From assembly GCA_913060815.1 (NCBI GenBank), contig CAJXSZ010000022.1, positions 1-53,998 on the forward strand: a stretch of DNA of 53,998 nt, written 5' to 3'. Both the position numbers and the translations under genes were made by a program. The stretch comes from an uncultured Sulfitobacter sp. (GTDB taxonomy: Bacteria > Pseudomonadota > Alphaproteobacteria > Rhodobacterales > Rhodobacteraceae). Under the pieces are notes generated by a model. It was not told the DNA's origin. It made no database searches and saw nothing but the letters and a program-made list of their open reading frames with translations. Every line of letters begins with the position of its first letter. Positions within the stretch are counted from its first letter, which is position 1. Positions 19,002 through 26,791 of the stretch are shown here, piece after piece.

Positions 19002-20155
19002 TATTCCGCAGCGATAGGTGTGTCGCGGTGGCGGGCCATTTGCGCCGCTACCCATGCGTGGAACATATGCGTTGGCCCGTCCATCGCAGGCGAGAAGCGC
19101 CCACCGTCAAAGCCTACCGCGTGGCGTCCGCGCTGCATGCCTTCCACGACAAAGATATCCTCCTCGAAGACCTCTTTCCATTGGGCCGTATTGCGCGCGC
19201 GCAGGTCGGGATCGGTGGCTTGGTCGGCGTAATAGATGTTGACTTGCTCGACTGTCCGCTCGGTCCCGTGTGGGGTCAGGATGATGGAGTAGGCGTGGTC
19301 GCGGTGCACCCCGAGCAGCACATTGGGATAGGCCGTGATGTATTCGGCAGCCGTGTCCCACTTGTCGCTGAGCGCGTCGAAATCAGGAAATTGCGCGCCA
19401 TCCTCACCAGTGAGTTGGCGGTAGACCAGCGTGCCCTGTCCCGAGAAGCGCCCTGCCGCTTCAATGTGGTAGTGATCTTCTAGCCGTGAATAGCTGTTCA
19501 GGCCCGGATGGATCCACGGGAGGTGATAGCTCTCGCAGTAATTCTCGACGGCGAGTTTCCAGTTGCAGTTGACCTCCAGTTCAAACCTGCTGTCGGCGCC
19601 GCCGTGGTAGAGGGGCTTGTCGAACTCCGCCCAACGGGCGAGCAGATCGGCGTTTGCCTGCTCGAAGGGCAGGGCAGTGCCCGAGACATTGATCCAGACG
19701 ACATCCATCCAGATATGGCTGCGCACCTCAACGAGGCCCAGCAGGTTTTTGTCGATCCCTTCAACAGTATTATGACCCGGTCCACCGACATGAGGGGTGC
19801 TAACGAGTTTGCCTTCGGTCGAGTAGCACCATGAATGGTAGGGGCAGCGGATCGCGCCCTCGATCTTGCGCGCTTCCTCGACGAGGATCATGCCGCGGTG
19901 GCGGCAGATGTTCTGGAAGACACGGACCTGACCGCTGCGGTCACGCACAAGCAGCAGGGGCATGCCGAGGAAGGTAACGGGCTTGGCATCGCCCACCTCT
20001 GGCACGTCAGCGCCGACGCCAAGGCCCGCCCAGTTGTCAAACAGGACCGCTTGGCGTTCTTCGGCGAAGACAGCCTCATCGGTGTAATGCGCGTTGGGCA
20101 GGCCGTTGGCCGCGTGGATTGGGTTTTGCACAGTGCTGAGGTCGGATCGGTGCAT
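19001..20155 (-). CDS. Rieske non-heme iron oxygenase, alpha subunit
   Basis: This 384-residue cytoplasmic enzyme has a Rieske [2Fe-2S] site (Cys84-x-His86 in ICRHRG and Cys104-x-x-His107 in RCPYHSW). Its mononuclear iron site is NYCESYHLPWIHPGL (His211, His216), with a probable third carboxylate in FEEDIFVVEG. It should hydroxylate or demethylate a small organic substrate using electrons from a separate reductase, which is not in the window. The general pattern recalls quaternary-amine demethylases such as GbcA or Stc2, but that is only an impression. AGGGAG lies 6 bases before the ATG at 20155. An upstream in-frame start at 20215 is less likely. Confidence 0.88.
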   Translation of the reverse strand: MHRSDLSTVQNPIHAANGLPNAHYTDEAVFAEERQAVLFDNWAGLGVGADVPEVGDAKPVTFLGMPLLLVRDRSGQVRVFQNICRHRGMILVEEARKIEGAIRCPYHSWCYSTEGKLVSTPHVGGPGHNTVEGIDKNLLGLVEVRSHIWMDVVWINVSGTALPFEQANADLLARWAEFDKPLYHGGADSRFELEVNCNWKLAVENYCESYHLPWIHPGLNSYSRLEDHYHIEAAGRFSGQGTLVYRQLTGEDGAQFPDFDALSDKWDTAAEYITAYPNVLLGVHRDHAYSIILTPHGTERTVEQVNIYYADQATDPDLRARNTAQWKEVFEEDIFVVEGMQRGRHAVGFDGGRFSPAMDGPTHMFHAWVAAQMARHRDTPIAAE

Positions 20156-20209
20156 GAGGCTCTCCCTTGGTGATAGGGAAAGATTAACAGGCGGGTACGA
20201 TTCGACGCT

Positions 20210-20247
20210 TCTCACAGCGACATGGCAGTTGTCTCACTGCGACATGG
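20210..20247 (-). promoter_or_regulatory. tandem 16-bp operator-like direct repeat upstream of the Rieske gene
   Basis: On the minus strand, two copies of CCATGTCGCNGTGAGA (20247-20232 and 20225-20210) differ at one base and are spaced 22 bp start to start, two helical turns. They lie 55-92 bases upstream of the Rieske oxygenase ATG. Same-face direct repeats like this are typical of AraC-family activator sites; no such regulator is in the window. Confidence 0.5.
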
Positions 20248-20271
20248 GCGGGGGCGGTTTGAGGAGGGCGG

Positions 20272-20832
20272 TTAGCTGCCCCGCGAGAGGGCGGCGACAC
20301 CTGTGCGGGCCACGTCGATCAGGCCCAGAGGGCGCATCAGGTCGGCAAACGCGTCGATCTTCTCGGGCGCGCCCGTGATCTCGAAGACAAAGCTTTCCAG
20401 CGTGCTGTCCACCACATTGGCGCGGAAGATATCGGCAAGGCGCAGCGCCTCGACGCGCTTGTCCCCAGTACCCGCGACTTTGAACATGGCCAGTTCCCGC
20501 TCGACCGCTGGGCCTTCGACCGTGAGGTCGTGGACTTCGCGCACGGAAATGATGCGGCCCGTCTGCGCCTTGATCTGCTCGATCACTTGCGGGGTGCCAC
20601 GGGTGACGATAGTGATGCGGCTGAGATGCCCTGTGTGGTCCACTTCGGCGACTGTGAGGCTGTCGATGTTATAGCCGCGCCCCGCATAAAGACCAATGAC
20701 GCGGGCCAGCACACCGGGTTCGTTCTCGACCAGCAGGGCAAGGGTATGGCGTTCTTCCACGTCCGAGAAATTGGGGCGCAGGTTGTAAGCGGAGTGCGAG
20801 GTCGCACCTTTTTTGATTTTGAGAGCGGACAT
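20272..20832 (-). CDS. ilvH: acetolactate synthase small (regulatory) subunit
   Basis: This 186-residue protein has the N-terminal ACT domain (about 28-105: LALLVENEPGVLARVIGLYAGRG) and the C-terminal domain of IlvH. It confers valine feedback inhibition and raises activity of the catalytic subunit in the first common step of valine, leucine and isoleucine synthesis. It is longer than enteric IlvH because of about 20 extra N-terminal residues. Its ATG overlaps the stop of the upstream 96-residue membrane gene (TAATG), so it is translated in series with it and with ilvI. Confidence 0.95.
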   Translation of the reverse strand: MSALKIKKGATSHSAYNLRPNFSDVEERHTLALLVENEPGVLARVIGLYAGRGYNIDSLTVAEVDHTGHLSRITIVTRGTPQVIEQIKAQTGRIISVREVHDLTVEGPAVERELAMFKVAGTGDKRVEALRLADIFRANVVDSTLESFVFEITGAPEKIDAFADLMRPLGLIDVARTGVAALSRGS

Positions 20833-21122
20833 TATTCTGGGTCTCCTTGGCGCGCAAAGGCGTCGTTATCGGCGCGGCGCAGCGCTTCTATCTTTTTGTT
20901 TGTTGAGAAAAACTCGATTGCTGTGACCAGATTGGCCAGCACGAATTGAAAGACGATCACCGCGACCAGCCAGCCAAGGGCGCCCAAGAGCGTGATGCCC
21001 CCTTTGAAGTAGAGCACAAAGGGCACGAGCCACAGCAGATAGGCGCTGTAGAGCACCGTGGTAGAGGCAATGCGCCACCACTTCGGCATAAGCTCGGCTG
21101 GTTTCGGGTCTGGCTTTTCCAT
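20832..21122 (-). CDS. small membrane protein inserted between ilvI and ilvH
   Basis: A 96-residue protein with two hydrophobic helices (about 22-41 and 47-69) and a charged C-terminal tail (NKKIEALRRADNDAFARQ). It starts 3 bases after the ilvI stop, and its own stop overlaps the ilvH start. No family was recognised. It belongs by arrangement to the ilv transcription unit, but nothing in the sequence points to a role in branched-chain synthesis. Confidence 0.75.
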   Translation of the reverse strand: MEKPDPKPAELMPKWWRIASTTVLYSAYLLWLVPFVLYFKGGITLLGALGWLVAVIVFQFVLANLVTAIEFFSTNKKIEALRRADNDAFARQGDPE

Positions 21123-21125
21123 GAC

Positions 21126-22877
21126 TTAGACGAGGACCTTACCTTCGGCGTCAATTGCCGTGGAGGTATCGACCTCGCCCATGATCATCTCGTTATGGGC
21201 CTTGCCTGACGGGATCATCGGGAAGCAGTTCTCGTGCTTGGTCACCAGACAATCAAAGACGACGGGGCCTTTGTGGGTCAACATCTCCATGATCGCGTCA
21301 TCCAGCGTGTCGGGGTCGGAGCAGATGATGCCCTTGGCCCCGAAGGCCTCGGCGAGTTTTACGAAATCAGGCAGGCTCTCGGACCAGCTCGAGGAGTAGC
21401 GCTCTCCGTGCAAAAGCTCCTGCCACTGGCGCACCATGCCGAGGCGTTCGTTGTTGAGGATGAACTGCTTAACGGGCAGTTGATATTGCATCGCCGTACC
21501 AAGCTCCTGCATGTTCATCAACCACGAGGCTTCGCCTGCGACGTTGATCACGAGCGCTTCGGGATGGGCCATTTGCACGCCGATCGAGGCGGGAAAGCCG
21601 TAGCCCATCGTGCCAAGCCCGCCAGAGGTCATCCAGCGATTGGGGTCTTCAAAGCCGAGGTACTGCGCAGCCCACATCTGGTGCTGGCCCACTTCGGTAC
21701 AGATATAACGGTCATATTTCTGGGTGAGTGCCTCAAGACGCGAGAGCGCGTATTGTGGTTTGATAACAGCGCCTTTCTGCTCGAATTTGAGGCAATCCTT
21801 GGCGCGCCATTCCTCGATCTGCTTCCACCATTTGGCGACAGCCTCGGAGTTGGTTTTGCGGCCGCGTGATTTCCAGACCTTCAGCAGATCCTCAAGAACA
21901 TGACCCACATCGCCCATGATCGGGATATCGACGCGGATGACCTTGTTGATGGACGACGGATCAATATCGATGTGCGCTTTCTTGGAGTTGGGGCTGAATT
22001 TATCAACCACGCCTGTGATACGGTCGTCAAAACGCGCACCGATGTTGATCATCAGATCGCAGCCGTGCATGGCCATGTTGGCCTCATAAAGACCGTGCAT
22101 CCCCAGCATGCCGAGCCATTTGTCGCCAGACGCAGGGTAGCAGCCCAAGCCCATCAGGGTGGATGTAATCGGAAAGCCTGTGGCCTCGACTAATTCGCGC
22201 AAAAGCTGAGACGCCGCAGGGCCGGAGTTGATTACGCCGCCGCCTGTATAGAAAACGGGCTTCTTGGCCTTTTCCATGGCCTCGACCAGCTCGACAATGG
22301 CATCCATGTCGCCTTTGAGCTGAGGCTGGTAGTGGGATTTCTTCGCGGCCTTCGGGGTATACTCACCCGTGGCGAATTGCACGTCCTTGGGGATGTCGAC
22401 CAGCACGGGACCGGGGCGGCCCGACATCGCCACGTGGAAGGCCTCGTGAATGGTGCCCGACAGGTTGTCCGTCTCTTTGACCAGCCAGTTATGCTTTGTG
22501 CAGGGACGGGTGATGCCGACGGTATCGGCCTCTTGGAACGCATCAGAGCCGATCATGAACGTGGGCACCTGACCTGTGAGAACCACAATCGGTATGCTGT
22601 CCATCAATGCATCCGTTAGGCCCGTCACTGCGTTCGTCGCACCGGGGCCGGAGGTGACAAGACACACACCCGGCTTGCCGGTTGCGCGGGCATAGCCCTC
22701 TGCCGCGTGAACTGCCCCTTGCTCGTGGCGTACAAGCACGTGTTTGATGGAGTTTTGCTGGAAAATCTCGTCATAGATCGGCAGCACAGCACCACCCGGA
22801 TACCCGAATACGGTATCGACACCCTGATCAATCAGGGCTTGAACGATCATTTTCGCTCCGGTCATCTGGCGTGTCAT
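21126..22877 (-). CDS. ilvI: acetolactate synthase large (catalytic) subunit
   Basis: This 583-residue ThDP-dependent enzyme condenses pyruvate with pyruvate or 2-oxobutyrate. It shows the cofactor-activating Glu in VRHEQGAVHAAEGYARATG near residue 52, followed by TSGPGATN, a central FAD-binding domain, and the C-terminal ThDP domain ending in LPVKQFILNNERLGMVRQW. The usual GDGS Mg-ThDP motif reads GEAS here (VAGEASWLMNMQELG), a Glu-for-Asp change I also associate with related alphaproteobacteria. It heads the operon ilvI - membrane gene - ilvH, whose leader contains an attenuator. Confidence 0.96.
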   Translation of the reverse strand: MTRQMTGAKMIVQALIDQGVDTVFGYPGGAVLPIYDEIFQQNSIKHVLVRHEQGAVHAAEGYARATGKPGVCLVTSGPGATNAVTGLTDALMDSIPIVVLTGQVPTFMIGSDAFQEADTVGITRPCTKHNWLVKETDNLSGTIHEAFHVAMSGRPGPVLVDIPKDVQFATGEYTPKAAKKSHYQPQLKGDMDAIVELVEAMEKAKKPVFYTGGGVINSGPAASQLLRELVEATGFPITSTLMGLGCYPASGDKWLGMLGMHGLYEANMAMHGCDLMINIGARFDDRITGVVDKFSPNSKKAHIDIDPSSINKVIRVDIPIMGDVGHVLEDLLKVWKSRGRKTNSEAVAKWWKQIEEWRAKDCLKFEQKGAVIKPQYALSRLEALTQKYDRYICTEVGQHQMWAAQYLGFEDPNRWMTSGGLGTMGYGFPASIGVQMAHPEALVINVAGEASWLMNMQELGTAMQYQLPVKQFILNNERLGMVRQWQELLHGERYSSSWSESLPDFVKLAEAFGAKGIICSDPDTLDDAIMEMLTHKGPVVFDCLVTKHENCFPMIPSGKAHNEMIMGEVDTSTAIDAEGKVLV

Positions 22878-22943
22878 TTCATCTGGTCCTTTTCTCTGGC
22901 GTCTTATGACTTCGTATCGCGTGCGTTGCGGAGTGCATCACAT

Positions 22944-22970
22944 AAAAAAGCCCCCGAAGTTGTCGGGGGC
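22944..22970 (-). terminator. attenuator (Rho-independent terminator) in the ilv leader
   Basis: On the minus strand GCCCCCGA pairs with TCGGGGGC around a 5-base loop (CAACT), followed by TTTTTT. It lies 26 bases after the stop of the leader peptide and 67 bases before the ilvI ATG, so it would end transcription before the structural genes unless prevented. This is the expected place for an amino-acid attenuator. Confidence 0.85.
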
Positions 22971-23011
22971 GCATGGTGACTGGAATGGTCTGCCGTTACC
23001 GGCCCATGCGC
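22969..23011 (-). promoter_or_regulatory. candidate alternative (antiterminator-type) pairing in the ilv leader
   Basis: GCGCATGG inside the leader-peptide codons (minus strand, 23011-23004) is perfectly complementary to CCATGCGC (22976-22969) just before, and overlapping by two bases, the 5' arm of the terminator. This 8-bp helix could compete with the terminator and be controlled by ribosome position. The two-base overlap is small, so its strength as an antiterminator is uncertain. Confidence 0.4.
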
Positions 23012-23043
23012 TGTTTTCCTACAATGACGACTAGGCGTGACAT
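22996..23043 (-). CDS. ilvL: ilv leader peptide, 15 residues
   Basis: The short frame encodes MSRLVVIVGKQRMGR and stops with TAA. Codons 4-8 are Leu-Val-Val-Ile-Val, exactly the end products of the pathway encoded downstream, as in enteric ilv leaders. GGAG lies 10 bases before its ATG, and a strong promoter match lies about 30 bases upstream. Ribosome stalling in the Leu/Val/Ile run under starvation would keep the downstream terminator from forming. Assignment rests on codon content and position; the sequence was too short for routine gene calling. Confidence 0.8.
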   Translation of the reverse strand: MSRLVVIVGKQRMGR

Positions 23044-23072
23044 GTGCCTGCTTCTCCAAAATGTGTCCGGCG

Positions 23073-23101
23073 ACATTATGGGCGGGGTTTCGGGGCGTCA
23101 A
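23073..23101 (-). promoter_or_regulatory. sigma70-type promoter of the ilv operon
   Basis: On the minus strand TTGACG (23101-23096) and TAATGT (23078-23073) are 17 bases apart. Transcription would start near 23066, leaving about 23 bases before the leader-peptide ATG. It sits in the 154-base gap between the leader peptide and the end of the response-regulator gene. Confidence 0.6.
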
Positions 23102-23197
23102 CAGGCAATCGGCGTGAAATTGTGTCGCGAGGGCAGAATTTTGTGACATATTGTTGCGCAGAGCGGCAAGGCCGCGACATTTTGGCAAATTTTGGCG

Positions 23198-23842
23198 CTA
23201 AAGATCGACCCCCGTGCCTTGAAGCACGCCATGCTCCAGCGCGTATCGCGTCAGACCTGCGGTCGATGAGATGCCAAGCTTGCGTTTGATGTTCTTGCGG
23301 TGCGTCTCGACCGTGCGCACAGAGATGTCGAGGGTGAGGGCGACTTCCTTGTTGGATTGTCCTTGGGCCAGTTGCAGCAGGATCGTCTGCTCGCGCCCCG
23401 TGAGCGTCTCGCGCGCGCCGCCTGACTTGGGGGTGAGCGACCCTTGCGCACCTGTGCACAGATACCGTTCCCCGCGCATCACCGTGTCGATCGCTTGCTT
23501 GATCTCGTCCGTGGGCACATCCTTGAGCAGATAGCCCATAGCCCCGTGGTTGAGCGCGGAGGAGATGTATTCGGGGCTGTCGTGCATGGACAGGATTACG
23601 ATGCGCGTTCCGGGGCGCTGTTCCAGTACAATCTCGGTCGCCGATAGCCCGCCCATATCAGGCATATTGAGATCCATCAGGATCACATCGGGATTAAGTG
23701 TATCGAGCGCGTCGATCACGGCGCGGCCCGAGTTCAGGGTGCCTGCCACCTCGACATCGTCATAGCTCTCTAGGATGGACTGGATCCCTTCGGCGACCAT
23801 GGGGTGATCGTCAACAATGGCGATGCGCAAACGGCGGGTCAT
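23198..23842 (-). CDS. NarL/LuxR-family response regulator
   Basis: This 214-residue protein has a receiver domain (2-120) with acidic pair DD at 11-12 and phospho-acceptor Asp57 in VILMDLNMPDMGG. The C-terminal LuxR-type helix-turn-helix (about 145-205) contains LTGREQTILLQLAQGQSNKE. Its ATG overlaps the stop of the sensor kinase gene (ATGA), making a coupled two-component pair. The pair is divergent from the TRAP transporter genes, so control of dctPQM is the obvious hypothesis. Confidence 0.93.
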   Translation of the reverse strand: MTRRLRIAIVDDHPMVAEGIQSILESYDDVEVAGTLNSGRAVIDALDTLNPDVILMDLNMPDMGGLSATEIVLEQRPGTRIVILSMHDSPEYISSALNHGAMGYLLKDVPTDEIKQAIDTVMRGERYLCTGAQGSLTPKSGGARETLTGREQTILLQLAQGQSNKEVALTLDISVRTVETHRKNIKRKLGISSTAGLTRYALEHGVLQGTGVDL

Positions 23843-25278
23843 GCGGCGTCCTCTTTTATGGGGGGTGTTTTGCTCTCGGGCGGGGAGGTGGCAGGATCAG
23901 GGGAGAGCATATGGGTTAGCGGCGCTGTTGCTTCGATCTCGACGCCCTCGCCGGGCAGGGCATGCATGTAGAACTGCCCGCCCAGCTGGTCCATGCGTTC
24001 CTGCATGTTGCGCAGGCCAAGTCCGGCGGTGCGCGCCTTGGGAGAAAATCCAATGCCGTTGTCGGTGATGCGTAGAGTGGCACCGCGCTTGTGGCCGCGC
24101 AGATCAATGGTCACCTCGGAAGCGCGCGCGTGGCGTTCGATATTTGTCAGCGCCTCTTGGGCGATGCGGTAAAGTGCGATCTTGGCGTCATTGTCCAGAC
24201 GGTTGCGGAACACGACGGTGGAAAAGCTCACGTCGATATCCGTCCGCTCGCCAAATTCATCGGCAAGCATGCGCAGGGCAGGGCCAAGCCCCAGATCATC
24301 GAGCACACCGGGGCGCAGATCGCGGCTGATGCGGCGCACTTCGGAAATGGCCTCGGCCAAGGTGGCAATACCTTTCTCCAAAGGCGCTGCGGCAGACGGG
24401 TCCCCGCGCTTCGTGCGGCGCAGGGCATTGTCGAGGGCGTAGCGTACGCCAACAAGGATTTGACTGATCCCGTCGTGGAGCTCTCGCGCCACGCGGCCGC
24501 GCTCTTCTTCTTGTGCATCAAATACCCGTTGGGTGAGCTTTTTGAGCTTGGCATCCGCAAGGCGGCGTTCGCGCAGATTAAGGCCCATGCCTGTGGCGAA
24601 CACAGTGAGCAGCGCGATCAGCGCGATGGCACCGATATAGAGGAAGGTGCGCTGCACGCGGGCCTCGACCTCGGCGCGGGAGGTGGCGACGCTCGCCACG
24701 ATGTCGTCGATGAACACGCCCGTGCCCACCGCCCACTGCCATGAAGGAAAGGAGGTCACATAGGCGATCTTGCGCGCAGGTACGCCAGTAGACGGCTTGG
24801 GCCACAGATAGGTGTGGTAGCCGTCGCCGCTGCGCGCGATCTCGATCAGGCGGTCCACGACGGGAGTGTCCTCTGCGTCACGCTCTCCGCGCAGGTTGCG
24901 GCCGATCCGCTCTGTCTCACGCGGGGACACGATAGCAGTACCATCATAATCATAGACAAAGAACTGTCCGTCCTCGCCATAGATCATCGCCGAGAGAATT
25001 TGGCCCACGCGCTGCTTGGCCTCCGCATCGTCGGGCGCAGCGGAGCCGTAGATGAAGTAGAACCCGTTGCGTGCTTGGGTGACGTAATTGCGCAGCTCGG
25101 CCTTCTTGGCCTCGATCAACTGCGTCTCGAGGGCGTTGATCTCCCGCTCGGCCAGCGCACGCGATTGCGCCGCTACCACAAGGGCGATTGCAGCAACCGC
25201 AAGGATCAGCGGAACCGAGGCCAGAAGCATCAGTTTTTGTGCATAGGAAATATAGAGGCGGGGCCAGCGAAGCGTCAT
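23839..25278 (-). CDS. sensor histidine kinase with extracytoplasmic Cache domain
   Basis: The 479-residue form starting at 25278 begins MTLRWPRLYISY and fits the usual short cytoplasmic lead before helix 1 (18-36). Periplasmic residues 40-205 form a single-Cache-like sensor ending FPSWQWAVGTGVFIDD, helix 2 is at 212-232, and a HisKA_3 dimer domain follows with His268 in ARELHDGIS. The HATPase domain has Asn in NIERHARASEV and DNGIGFS. Cache sensors of this kind often bind small carboxylates. The open frame continues to an ATG at 25404, but neither start has a good ribosome binding site. Confidence 0.88.
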   Translation of the reverse strand: MTLRWPRLYISYAQKLMLLASVPLILAVAAIALVVAAQSRALAEREINALETQLIEAKKAELRNYVTQARNGFYFIYGSAAPDDAEAKQRVGQILSAMIYGEDGQFFVYDYDGTAIVSPRETERIGRNLRGERDAEDTPVVDRLIEIARSGDGYHTYLWPKPSTGVPARKIAYVTSFPSWQWAVGTGVFIDDIVASVATSRAEVEARVQRTFLYIGAIALIALLTVFATGMGLNLRERRLADAKLKKLTQRVFDAQEEERGRVARELHDGISQILVGVRYALDNALRRTKRGDPSAAAPLEKGIATLAEAISEVRRISRDLRPGVLDDLGLGPALRMLADEFGERTDIDVSFSTVVFRNRLDNDAKIALYRIAQEALTNIERHARASEVTIDLRGHKRGATLRITDNGIGFSPKARTAGLGLRNMQERMDQLGGQFYMHALPGEGVEIEATAPLTHMLSPDPATSPPESKTPPIKEDAA

Positions 25279-25543
25279 GTCGATTCGATACGACGAATCC
25301 GTCCCATGATCAAAGCAATAGCGCGTAAAGGGCAGGGCGCGACAAATGGCGTCAACTACAGAGGGCGGCCCTGCGATAGTGCGAAATTCAAGTTTATTGC
25401 CCATAAAAACAGCAGCTTTTAGGTTTTCTACGCAATAGTAGGTATTTTCAATCTGCGAAGGCTCGTTAGTGTTGGCGCACTTGAAACGACTTGGGCGGAA
25501 TCCGATTCCCGCTCAGGCGCAATAATCCCGGGAGGATACCTAT

Positions 25544-26632
25544 ATGGATCGTCGTTCATTTTTGAAGACATCTGCCCTTGGTGGTACAGCTGCCGCAGCA
25601 ACAACGCTTGCCGCACCAGTTTATGCCCAAGGCAAAAAGACACTTACAATGGTTACATCATGGCCACGCGGTTTTGCCGTGCTGGACGATGCGGCCACAT
25701 ACCTCAACAACATGGTTAACGAGATGTCTGACGGCACGCTGACCATCGACAAAAAAGCCCCTGGTGAGCTGGTTGGCGCGTTCGAAGTGTTCGACGCTGT
25801 CTCCTCCGGTCAGGCCGACATGTACCACTCCGCTGACTACTACTTCATCGGTCAGCACCCTGCCTACGCCTACTACACTGCCGTTCCTTTCGGCGGTACG
25901 GCACAGGAAGTTACAAACTGGTACCACCACGGCGGCGGTCACGAGCTGCACAACGAGCTGGGCGAGATCTTCAACCTCAAGTCCTTCATCGCGGGTAACT
26001 CCGGTTCCCAGTCCGGTGGCTGGTTCCGCAACGAGATCAACTCCGCCGCAGACTTCAACGGTCTGAAGTTCCGCATGCCGGGTCTTGGTGGTAAGGTCTT
26101 GGGCGAGATGGGTGCATCTGTTCAGAACATCCCCGGTGGTGAACTGTATCAGGCGCTGTCCTCTGGCGCACTTGACGGTCTTGAGTGGGTTGGTCCCTTC
26201 GCGGACGAGCGCGCCGGCTTCCAGGAAGTTGCGAAAGTCTACTACACAGCGGGCTTCCACGAGCCAGGTTCCGCTTTGGCTGCAGCCGTTAACCTCGACG
26301 TCTTCAACGAGCTGTCCCCAGCACACCAGAAGATCATCGAGTACGCAGCGATGGCGACAACGCACACCCAGCTGGCCGAAACACTGGCCAACAACGGTGC
26401 CGCACTGGCCCGTCTGCAGCAGCAGGGCGTGAAAACCATGCAGTTCTCCGACGATGTATGGGATGCCTTCGGTGCTGCCTCTTCCAAAGTCATGGACGAG
26501 AACATGGGTGACGAGCTGTTTGCAAAAACACGCGAGAGCTTTGAAGCTTCTCTCACGGCCTCTGCCGAGTGGCTGTCCAAGTCCGATGCATTCTATGTGG
26601 CACAGCGTGAGCGCGTACGCGCCTCCATGTAA
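25544..26632 (+). CDS. dctP: TRAP transporter periplasmic binding protein (DctP/TakP-like)
   Basis: This 362-residue protein has a twin-arginine type signal (MDRRSFLKTSALGG, cleavage near VYAQG) and the DctP fold. The segments SGGWFRNEI, FRMPGLGGKVL, GGELYQALSSGALDGLEWVGP and FHEPG match the TakP / lactate-binding subgroup. That subgroup captures 2-oxo or hydroxy monocarboxylates in the periplasm for Na+-driven uptake. The substrate class is inferred from these motifs. It is followed by an intercistronic hairpin and the two permease genes, an arrangement that usually raises binding-protein yield over permease. Confidence 0.92.
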   Translation: MDRRSFLKTSALGGTAAAATTLAAPVYAQGKKTLTMVTSWPRGFAVLDDAATYLNNMVNEMSDGTLTIDKKAPGELVGAFEVFDAVSSGQADMYHSADYYFIGQHPAYAYYTAVPFGGTAQEVTNWYHHGGGHELHNELGEIFNLKSFIAGNSGSQSGGWFRNEINSAADFNGLKFRMPGLGGKVLGEMGASVQNIPGGELYQALSSGALDGLEWVGPFADERAGFQEVAKVYYTAGFHEPGSALAAAVNLDVFNELSPAHQKIIEYAAMATTHTQLAETLANNGAALARLQQQGVKTMQFSDDVWDAFGAASSKVMDENMGDELFAKTRESFEASLTASAEWLSKSDAFYVAQRERVRASM

Positions 26633-26644
26633 GCACTACTTTTT

Positions 26645-26672
26645 CAAGGGCTGCAGTGTACTGCGGCCCTTG
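26645..26672 (+). terminator. intercistronic hairpin between dctP and dctQ
   Basis: CAAGGGC-T-GCAG pairs with CTGC-G-GCCCTTG around a TGTA loop, with a single mismatch. There is no strong T tract, so partial termination or mRNA 3'-end protection of the dctP message is more likely than a full stop. Confidence 0.55.
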
Positions 26673-26791
26673 ATTTCCGTAAACGAGACGACCTTGCAGA
26701 TGCCGGAGAACGGCACAGGCAAAGGAAGAAACCGCGTCTGTATCGAACGCGGAACACAAAGCCCACGCCGCGAGCGTGACGGGAGGGACAG

